Source: Aurantiochytrium sp. KH105 (taxonomy: Eukaryota > Sar > Bigyra > Thraustochytrida > Thraustochytriidae). Taken from it: DNA of 64,000 nucleotides. How positions within the stretch are numbered: the stretch's first letter is position 1; every line of letters starts with the position of its first letter. The position numbers and the translations under genes were made by a program. The DNA lies in contig BGKB01000164.1 of the NCBI GenBank assembly GCA_003116975.1, positions 9,518-73,517 of the forward strand, given 5' to 3'. Positions 28,704 through 36,819 of this stretch are shown piece by piece. The notes under the pieces were generated by a model, which worked only from the letters and a program-made list of their open reading frames with translations, was not told the DNA's origin and did no database searches.

Positions 28704-29382
28704 CCTTGTTTTGTCCTGTCTTGTCCTGTCCTGTCCAGTCTTGCCCGCACCCGGACTATACCTTGTCGAGCTCGCGGCTGGTCTACACGCTGGTGCGGTC
28801 CGCACGCGCTGGGCCCTCGCGCTCTCCCGGCGACAAACTCGAATGAAGACGGGTCGAGAGGTAGGCTTTCGTGCTTTCTCTCGTGCTGCATACACGTGTG
28901 CGTGCTCGTGCTCGTGCAATGCACAAGACAGCGCTCGCTAGCATTATGTGCGCTGAGCGGTAAAAAGTCGATACGCGACGGTGTTTATTTGACGCCCGCT
29001 TTACTCCACTGTATCGAAATGCCATTCTTCACTTGCAAAAGAGAGCGGCATCCCAAGGCATGTGCGGCCGCGTCGCAGCGTGCAATACGGTTCCGCTTGG
29101 TGCTTTAATACTAATAAATAAGCGACAAAGCTCGGGGGTGTATAGAAATATTTTTCCGATTTAAATGACCCCTTACATTACTATGGAGGAATTGATCTGG
29201 GGGGGATCCGAGCGAACGACCGGCGGCCGAGGCAGCTCAACTTGACCACTAGGGAAAGAAGGCGCCAATCTTTGATCACGATCGCTACAGAGTTCGTGCG
29301 CGCTCCTCTCGCCGCTTAGCCTTCCGCTCGCTCTCTCGCTCGTCCCTACTACGTACGTTTCACTTGCGCCCGCAAGCTCTAT

Positions 29383-29422
<40 letters not shown>

Positions 29423-29651
29423 CCACCCACGAGCGAACGGGCGGCTCACAGCCCGACTCTCGATCCGAGGCAAACGCAAACGCGGCCCCTCTCGCCGCCG
29501 CTTCTGATAGAGACTACCATTTCTGCCGCCGCCACCGCAACGCAAGCACGTGAACGCGGACGCGGACAAACACTCAAACGAGAACCCAACTAACAGCCGG
29601 ACGACATCCTCGCGCGAAAAACAGCCCCTCAAGGCAGAACAACAGGCCAAA
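28704..29651. promoter_or_regulatory. divergent spacer before OLA1
   Basis: Shared upstream region of the unknown minus-strand gene and OLA1. It contains a TGTCC/TCCTG repeat directly 5' of the minus gene (28707-28740) and (GCAC)n at about 29385-29424. No gene seen. Confidence 0.5.
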
Positions 29652-31045
29652 ATGGCGCCCAAGAAGGCCGAGGAGGCGCCCAAGCGCGTGCTGCTGGGCC
29701 GGCCCGGCAACAACGTCAAAATGGGCATTGTGGGTCTCCCCAACGTGGGCAAGTCCTCCATGTTCAACATCATGTCCAAGCTCTCCGTGGCGGCAGAGAA
29801 CTTTCCCTTTTGCACCATCGACCCCAACGTGGCGCGCGTCCCCGTCCCGGACAAGCGCTTCAAGGAGCTCTGCACCATGTACAAACCCTCCAGCGAGGTC
29901 CCGGCCATGCTCACCATTACTGACATTGCCGGCCTCGTCAAGGGTGCTGCCGAGGGTGCAGGCCTTGGTAACGCCTTTCTCTCGCACATTCGCGCCGTCG
30001 ACGGCATCTTCCACGTCTGCCGCGCCTTCGAAGACAAGGACGTCACCCACGTCGAGGAGAGCGTCGACCCCGTGCGTGATCTCGAAATCATTCACTCGGA
30101 GCTCCGCAAAAAGGACATGGAGCAGTGCCAGACCTTCATCACCAACAACAAGAACCTTTACGAGAAAAAGGTTGGTGGCAAGGAAAAGCAGTTCGAGTAC
30201 GAGACCATCCAAAAGGCGCTCAAGGTCCTCAGCGAGGATGGCAAGGACATTCGCGCCGTCGAGTGGGAGGCCAAGGAGATTGAGATTCTCAACACCATGC
30301 AGTTTCTCACGGCCAAGCCCATGATCTACCTCGTCAACATTTCCAAAAAGGCCTTTATCGCAAAAGGCAACAAGTGGCTCCCCAAGATTGACGATTTTGT
30401 CAAGGCGCGCGACTGCGGCGATCTCGTGCTTCCCTTTTCTGTCACCTTTGAGCAGGAGTGCATGGATGCGGAGCTCGCGAACGGCCCCAAGGGCAAGCAG
30501 GAGTTCATGAAGACGGCTGGCGCCCGCACCATGATCCCCAAGATCATCAAGAGCGGCTACGAGGCGCTCAACCTCATTCACTACTTGTACGTTTTCTCCT
30601 CTCCCTTTTGCTGTTGTCTGATGCCATGTGTCGTCGTCATCTCGCTCGTTTTCTCGCATACTCACACTCATTCACACTTTATTCTTTTGAAAAACACAGT
30701 ACTGCCGGCAAGGACGAGGTCCGCGCCTGGTCCATCAAGGTTGGCACGCTCGCACCCAAGGCTGCCGGTATCATTCACACCGATTTCGAAAAGGGCTTCA
30801 TCTCTGCCGATGTCATGCAGTTCGACACCCTCGTCGAGCTCAAGACTGAGGCTGCCGTCAAGGCTGCCGGCAAGCTCCAGATGAAGGGTCGCCAGTACGA
30901 GGTACGTGTTTTGTCAACTTGCTTGCGTCCCCTTGTACTTGCTTTTCCAATCAACGCCGAAATCTGACATGCAACATCCCTTTTGTATCATTCACCCACA
31001 CAGGTCCAGGACGGTGATATCATGCACTTCAAGTTCAACAACTAA
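29652..31045 (+). CDS. OLA1: Obg-like ATPase 1 (YchF/OLA1 family)
   Basis: Three exons: 29652-30586, 30700-30901 and 31004-31045; donors gtacgt at 30587 and 30902, acceptors aacacag and cacacag. The spliced frame gives 392 residues, close to human OLA1 (396). P-loop GLPNVGKSS, the switch segment [20 protein letters not shown], the noncanonical base-binding LVNIS (in place of NKxD) and the C-terminal TGS-like domain ([36 protein letters not shown]) are all present. The OLA1 family binds ATP rather than GTP and associates with ribosomes, with roles in translation and stress responses. Exon junctions fall at conserved positions and restore HYFTAGKDEV and YEVQDGDIM. Confidence 0.97.
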
Positions 31046-32784
31046 GTTCGAGAGCCAGTTTAAGCCCCCACCCATCATAACGTAGTAGTGTTCCGAGGCT
31101 ACCTGGTTCGTCGGCTTGACCATGTCGACTGCGTGGCGGAACATGCGACATCGACAAAGAAAGAAACAAAACAAAAGAATGGAAATAGCACGAACCAAAT
31201 TTGAAACACATTCTCGTTCTCTCTGATATACCCGTTTTCTCCTGTTGATGCTGTACCCATGTAAGCCTTGGTACTACTCGTATACCCACGAGTATTATTC
31301 ATAGACCTCTTTGCTGATGATCCTATGCCGTTCCATTTCTTTTCTTCCGAGGCGCCACTACTACGCTTTCGCGTTTCGACGGATGAACAAGAGCGAGGGA
31401 GAGAGCGGAAAAGGTCATTTCATTTCGTACTTTGACGCTGAACAAAGCAGCTCAAGGTGCTCACGTCAATCCGCATCAACATGATCTCCACGGCAAGGGA
31501 CATCCGCGAGCTGATGCTGGCCAAGAAGAAGATCAGCACCATGCTGGGCTACATCGAGATCCTCGACAATTACTGAAAGTGAGTTGTGAGTGCCAAGCAA
31601 GCAGTCAGGTTGACGAGTCATTCCATTCCATTTCATTCTACATTAGGCCTAACATGAGTACATCGAGACCTTGTCTCACCCAGATCAAGTAAAGTTCGCA
31701 CAGGCCGCCCGTCGAGCGCGCGTGCGCGCCCCTTCTCTTCTAGCAAACGAAATCACGGAAAAGATTCATTATTACATTGCACAATTCAAGCAGGGCACCG
31801 AATGCTTCGCGTATGATGCGGGATCTCGTGTGTTCGCCGAACAGGTAGAGTGCGCATCGGAGGAGTGGCAGGAACGAAAAGGTGAACTTGCTATTCGACT
31901 CGATGACACGCGAGAGACCCAAAACTTCCACATCCAAGACATTTCCATCCGCATTTCCCACCGCCGAACCTGACAAGCAGCAATGGCAAGGACGCCGCAC
32001 GGGGCGAACGTTGTCGGCGCGACGATGCCGACTGCCGCTCTGTTATTGAAATTCAGGGTTTAGGCGACGGGTTTAGGACAAAAAAAAATAAAGTCGGGCC
32101 TTTCGCATGGGAAGCAGACAAAAAGAATCAACGTGCGCTGTAGCCTGTGTGGTTATCGACGCATACACGGGGTTATTTTTTTGGGGGGGGGGGGGGGTCC
32201 CTTTGACCAAACATAAGTGAGAAACACATTTTTGCAATGCGCGGAAGAGGTGGCGTTTGTTGACGACGCAGGGGATTGGTTGTTGGTTGTTCTCTGGCGC
32301 GAGCGCAAGCAGTAACAAATCCGCTCGCTGATGAGTGACAGTGCAGCAGACGATAGAGCCCCACTAGGCCTCAGCCCAGTACAATCGCAATGCGGCCGCG
32401 TGGCCTTTGAACTGTGCACGGTGAGCCGCGCTGCGATTGCCCTGGCTGCGATTGCCCTGGCTGCGATCTCACAAGATGAGTACCTTACGCTGCATGGCGA
32501 GCAGTTTGATTCCAAGATGCAGGAGCGCTTTGATTCGGCGCTGGCTGAAGCCAAAACGTTGACCAAGCTTGTGAAAAGGATAAAAGAGAACACGCTGCGG
32601 CGACGTGAAAGAAATCAGCAGCAAGGTAGACATGGACCAGCTCCCGAGCCTCGACATCCGCCAACAAGAGAAAAAGAAAGAGAGAGAGAGCGGGTGAGAG
32701 AGCCAACAGGTCAAGTCGTACCTCGACGCTTGTCAAGCGACCTTGCTCGCGCAGTCGCTCGCTCGCGCGTGGCCTTTGGCCGAG
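31046..32784. other. spacer with exon-like fragments of unknown origin
   Basis: The 3' flank of OLA1 followed by short protein-like segments without an assembled gene: 31448-31575 (ISTARDIRELMLAKKKISTM), 31690-31970 (NEITEKIHYYIAQFKQGTEC) and 32480-32620 (FDSKMQERFDSALAEAKTL). Also a G15 run (32183-32197), a 15-bp repeat CTGCGATTGCCCTGG (32431-32460 plus a partial copy) and (GA)n at 32677-32690. They may be exons of one small gene or gene debris. Confidence 0.35.
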
Positions 32785-32943
32785 CTACGCCAGAGCCTGG
32801 TTCGCCGCGTAAAAGATGAAAGCGATCCAGAGCGCAAGGACACCTCCCAGCACCACCTGTACGAGCACGCAAGGGTCCACGTACCAGCCTCCGACCCGCT
32901 TCACCTCGAAGACGCCCTGCGCCTCGAACGGCGTCCTCCTCAT
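32785..32943 (-). CDS. possible 52-residue single-pass membrane protein
   Basis: ATG at 32943 (an in-frame ATG at 32997 is an alternative) to a stop at 32785. An N-terminal hydrophilic part (MRRTPFEAQGVFEVKRVGGW) leads to one strong membrane helix of about 22 residues (VLVQVVLGGVLALWIAFIF). Third positions are mostly G/C, as in real genes here. No family is recognised. It could be an accessory subunit of a membrane complex, or a chance frame. Confidence 0.45.
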   Translation of the reverse strand: MRRTPFEAQGVFEVKRVGGWYVDPCVLVQVVLGGVLALWIAFIFYAANQALA

Positions 32944-33115
32944 GGCGTCCAGCCCTGCGCCGCGTCGCGCTGTCTCGCCTTTGCTTCGCTCTTTCATGTA
33001 TACGCAGCTTTTCCAACTCGAGCCATGTTCAACTTGTTGTCGTTGCCGCACGTAATCCCGCGCGGGACCTTCTGCACTTCGAGCGGAGTGTTCGGCGGGC
33101 GAGGGTCTCGCGCGT

Positions 33116-33200
33116 CAGATTCCGCGCTTCATCAGATTCCGCGCTCCATCAGATTCCGCGCTTCATCAGATTCCGCGCTTCATCAGATTCCGCGGTTCAT
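33116..33200. repeat. five-copy 17-bp minisatellite
   Basis: Unit CAGATTCCGCGCTTCAT, five head-to-tail copies at 33116, 33133, 33150, 33167 and 33184, with one substitution in copies 2 and 5. It lies about 400 bp before the next start codon. The rest of 32944-33601 is GC-rich spacer with AAGC repeats at 33345-33370. Confidence 0.9.
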
Positions 33201-33601
33201 CGCCTCGCCTTGCGTCCCTTCCCGCCTCTTGTTGTCGGGCTCGCCGAGGCGCGGCCCATCGTCAACTCCTTCGTAGACACTCCTTATTTCCCCACTGGCA
33301 TGCACCCCACTGATGCGCGACCGGTGAGAGCAGCCAGCAGGAAGTCAAGCAAGCAAGCAAGCAAGCAAACCGACTTCTTGCGCGCCGCAAGCGCAAGCTC
33401 GGCCGCAAGCTCGCCGCGGCGGCCCGGCTCGCTCGCGCGGAGAGACCTTCTTCTGCGCCGCCGCGCCGCGCCGCGCCGCGCTGCGCGTAGAGAGCGAGCA
33501 GCGTATGCGGCCTGCGCAGCGCGTGAGGGCGCCAAGTCACGTGATCCGGCGATCATTTTAGAAAAGCAACCCCACGTTGCCCCGCGCAGACAGCGAAAAC
33601 G

Positions 33602-35092
33602 ATGGCAAAAGGCAGAGGCGGCTTGGGCGACGGGGAGAGCGACCCCGGCACCCCGGAGGTCGAGAGCGCGAGCTCAGGACGCATGCCGTACGTGCTGCTG
33701 CGCGGAGCCTTGTTGCTCTCCGTGGTCTGGGTCATGGTCATCATCAGCGCCGACATCGACCCGCTCTCGGTTAGTCTCCGGCCCCATGGAGACCGCCTCC
33801 CGCTCCTTGGCGCAAATGACGCCCCGCTGGGAGAAGCTGACGAAAAGGCCGTCGCATCATCGATAGACAATCAAGCGCAGGAGATTGACGCCAATGAACC
33901 CGGACAAGCGCCAGAAAACCAAGCCTTGCACGTGGACGCCGAAGGCTTTGACATTTTCCAGCTCGCCATCGATTCTCCGTTTCCAAAGCCAGTCATCTTT
34001 GTCCGTGTGAGCGGATCTTGGTGCAATTCGAATGCGCTCGAGTGGAAACGCGTCTTTCTTAGCGACGGCATGACGCTTGGCATCGAGAACATGGAAGTCG
34101 TCAAGCGAAAACGAAAAGGCGCATCGCACTGGAAGCTGCGCTACCAAATTGCGCTCAAGGCGCCTTGCCCCGGGGAGACCCACGTATTCTGGCGTCTCGA
34201 GTACTCTTCACTCAAGGACGCGCTTGCGGACTATCCGGCGCCTCGCCGCAGCTTTATTGGGGCTCCTTCGGGTACCGGCGTCATTTCCATCGCGCCGCCA
34301 AGCGGCCTCGAGGATCCTGTCTCGCAGCTTGAAGCAGACAATACCTGGCTCGTTCGCAAAGCCGATCAGCGCTCCTGGCAGTGGCCGTCGACCGCGCGCC
34401 GCAAGTGTGCCTTGCGCGACAAGTTGCCCGTCACCGTGATTGGCGACTCGCAGCCCTCGTACATGTGCGCGCAATGGCGATCGCACAGACCAAACGTATT
34501 CTGCGAGCTTGTCAAGGGACCGCTCAATAACCACAGCATCGTGGAAAAGTATGTCGCCGTCTTGGATAATGCCGATCGCGGCGGCGCCCTCGTTATCAAT
34601 GCAGCTGGGCTGTGGGAAGCGGCTCTAGGCACCATTTCGCTCTATCGCACCCGCATCAGGGAGATCCTCGACGCGGCGATGCGAGCTTCCTTTGAACATG
34701 TATTCTACATCACTACCACCATGGTGCACCCCATTCACTATGCAGGACTTTACAATGACAGTCGTAAATGGGCCATGACCGCGCCTCGCGTCCATGAGCT
34801 CAACAACGAAGCGGTCGCCCTTCTCTCTACGCCAGCCTATGCGGACAGAGTCCACGTCATCGACCTCGAGTCCCTCTCCCTTGGGAGCGAAGACGATCCC
34901 ATGACGGCAACTGACATGCGTCATTTTGGCGATATTACAAACGAGGCACTTGCGCATCACCTGTCGTGCGCAATGATTGACGCAGAGCCTTCGCTTCGCC
35001 GGCCCATGTGGACGTCTCGACACGTTGCCACGATTGCTTCGGAGCGCGCGCGCTCATCCTCCTCGCATCCCGAAGGCTCATTTCCCCCGTAG
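33602..35092 (+). CDS. type II membrane protein with SGNH/PC-esterase-like domain
   Basis: 496 residues. One membrane helix at about 30-50 after a short hydrophilic N-terminus suggests a Golgi type II protein. A stem region (55-110) is followed by a beta-rich part (VIFVRVSGSWCNS, HVFWRLEYSSL) and then a C-terminal catalytic-like half: VTVIGDSQPSYM (GDS at about 281-283), VINAAGLWEA and ATDMRHFGDITNEALAHHL (DxxH at 438-441). The GDS block plus DxxH is the pattern of PC-esterase/TBL and NXPE-type SGNH acyltransferases, which acetylate glycans. Substrate and family are inferred from these motifs only. Confidence 0.7.
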   Translation: MAKGRGGLGDGESDPGTPEVESASSGRMPYVLLRGALLLSVVWVMVIISADIDPLSVSLRPHGDRLPLLGANDAPLGEADEKAVASSIDNQAQEIDANEPGQAPENQALHVDAEGFDIFQLAIDSPFPKPVIFVRVSGSWCNSNALEWKRVFLSDGMTLGIENMEVVKRKRKGASHWKLRYQIALKAPCPGETHVFWRLEYSSLKDALADYPAPRRSFIGAPSGTGVISIAPPSGLEDPVSQLEADNTWLVRKADQRSWQWPSTARRKCALRDKLPVTVIGDSQPSYMCAQWRSHRPNVFCELVKGPLNNHSIVEKYVAVLDNADRGGALVINAAGLWEAALGTISLYRTRIREILDAAMRASFEHVFYITTTMVHPIHYAGLYNDSRKWAMTAPRVHELNNEAVALLSTPAYADRVHVIDLESLSLGSEDDPMTATDMRHFGDITNEALAHHLSCAMIDAEPSLRRPMWTSRHVATIASERARSSSSHPEGSFPP

Positions 35093-35636
35093 CGTTCCCA
35101 AATGTCGGTAGCATTCCTTCTTTTCTTGACAAAGAGTTGGACGGCTTCATCCTCGAACGTTCTGAATTGTACTCCTCTTGTTTGTTATTGATCGTTCACC
35201 AAGCGCAAGCATGTGCTCTTCTCTTCTTTCACGTAGTAGGTATCTGCATGGTACTGATGATTTTTAATTGCATCTTTTCTCTTTCAAAGTTTGTCTCCGT
35301 CGGTACCTTTCGTAGGCCTGCTACCGGTATACTTGCTCATCCGGCGTCGCCTTTCGTCTCGCCAATGAGAGATCCCAAGCTCCACCCGCCATCATGGAGC
35401 ATCGCTTCGTTCCACTCCGAGGCACTCCAGCCCTTCTCGGCACGGACACCTGCGAACCGGAAAAACCCCCTCCGGCCCCAACGCATATGCCAAGGAGGCG
35501 AGGTTTCGCCGATTCTCCGGCCAGCTGCGTGGACGCCATGGACGAGAGAGAAGGGGAGAGAGCGGCGTGCAGCGCGGCGCGCAGACCACGAGCACACGCG
35601 GCGCCGGCGGCGACAGCAGCAGCGGAGGGAGGCAAG
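35093..35636. promoter_or_regulatory. intergenic region before mitochondrial uS5
   Basis: An AT-richer 3' flank followed by the GC-rich promoter and 5' UTR of the next gene. The frame of that gene is open back to 35394, but the predicted mitochondrial presequence starts at 35637. Confidence 0.5.
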
Positions 35637-36383
35637 ATGCTGGGGCTCGGACTGCTTGCGAAGCGCAGCGCCGCCGCGAGCGGCGCGATGGGCGTCGCGG
35701 CGCGGCCCTGGGGCGTGGGCGCGACCATGTGGAGGGCGCTGAGCTCGACCTCCTCCGGCAGCTCCGCGCCCGGCATTGTGTCGCAGCCGCAGCGCGCCGG
35801 CAAGGCGTTGCCCATGACGAAACAGGCCGACAGGGAACCGCTCGCGAAGCGCAACAAATACGCCAACATGAACAACCGCGCGCCGCGCATGGAAATCGTC
35901 TCGAGGGTCGTCGCCGTCGACTCGACGCGCAAGACGACCAAGGGCGGCCGCATCAACAGCTTTCGCGCCATGGTCGTTGCCGGCAATGGAAACGGGGCTG
36001 GCGGCTTCGCTGTCGGCAAGGGTCGCACCGTTCGCGCTGCGATTGACAAGGCTTACCGGCACGCGCTCACCAACTGGGTCCCCGTTGATCTCTCAGAGGA
36101 CAAGGGCGTCTTCTACGATGTCATTGGCAAGAAGAACAACACTCGTGTCCTGCTTCGTGCATGCAAGCCGTACAACGGTCTCACCGCGAGCCCGCTCATT
36201 AAGTGCCTTTGCGACACTGTTGGAATTGAGAACGCGACCACCAAGATCCTCGGCCGAACGACCACTTCGAGCGTCGTCTACGCGTTTTTTGATGCACTCG
36301 GAAAGCTTCACTCGCCAGAGGACCTTTCGCTCGCTCGCGGCATGAAGGTCAAGCGCATCACTCGCTTCAGACATCGTGGCTAA
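35637..36383 (+). CDS. mitochondrial small-subunit ribosomal protein uS5
   Basis: 248 residues. The first 45 residues (MLGLGLLAKRSAAASGAM and onward, Arg/Ala/Ser-rich, few acids) look like a mitochondrial targeting sequence, which is why I start at 35637 and not at upstream ATGs. The uS5 core follows: EIVSRVVAVDSTRKTTKGGR, SFRAMVVAGNGNGAGGFAVG and KGRTVRAAIDKAYRHAL, then the C-terminal domain (GLTASPLIKCLCDTVGIENA, ILGRTTTSSVVYAFFDAL). uS5 sits at the decoding side and mRNA entrance of the small subunit. Confidence 0.93.
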   Translation: MLGLGLLAKRSAAASGAMGVAARPWGVGATMWRALSSTSSGSSAPGIVSQPQRAGKALPMTKQADREPLAKRNKYANMNNRAPRMEIVSRVVAVDSTRKTTKGGRINSFRAMVVAGNGNGAGGFAVGKGRTVRAAIDKAYRHALTNWVPVDLSEDKGVFYDVIGKKNNTRVLLRACKPYNGLTASPLIKCLCDTVGIENATTKILGRTTTSSVVYAFFDALGKLHSPEDLSLARGMKVKRITRFRHRG

Positions 36384-36819
36384 TTCGTAGACAAAAACAA
36401 AAAACTAAAAAATCGATTATTCAAAGTACATGCAATCAATGTCTTCTCTTTCGTAGCAGGTCCTCGCTTCTTGCGATGCATGCGATTCTCGTTTCATGGC
36501 AGCACACTCTTCTTTCGCAAGACGAAATCGGATCAGATCCAGATCGCGTGTTCGAATCAAGGAGAAAGCAAGATACTCCTTGCTGAAGTTACGCCTAGCT
36601 TTGGCTCAATTTTTTTTTCCAAGATCACGAGTTGATCGCAACACGGGGACTGACTCATGCGGGCGTGTAAAAGATCAAAGAAAAGGATCAAATGGTACAG
36701 CTCGAACGCTTCCTAGTAGTTATAGTAATTAATTTCGCTGCCCGCACCCAACACTGGAATTGAAACGTTTTACACATCTCTTCTTCGTAGAATACTTTGC
36801 TCTTGGGCCTCGCTGGCAT
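36384..36819. other. convergent 3' spacer
   Basis: AT-richer sequence between convergent genes. No coding signal. A GTTCGAATC string at 36547 recalls a tRNA B-box, but no tRNA fold fits around it. Confidence 0.5.

Noticed and set aside
28920..29549. Frames antisense to or upstream of OLA1
   Set aside because: They arise from GCAC repeats and from the reverse of OLA1 exon 1.
35394..35636. Longer N-terminus for uS5
   Set aside because: The extension is not presequence-like; MLGLGLLAKRS at 35637 is a good mitochondrial signal.
36541..36570. GTTCGAATC, a tRNA B-box-like string
   Set aside because: No A-box at the right distance and no cloverleaf stems around it.
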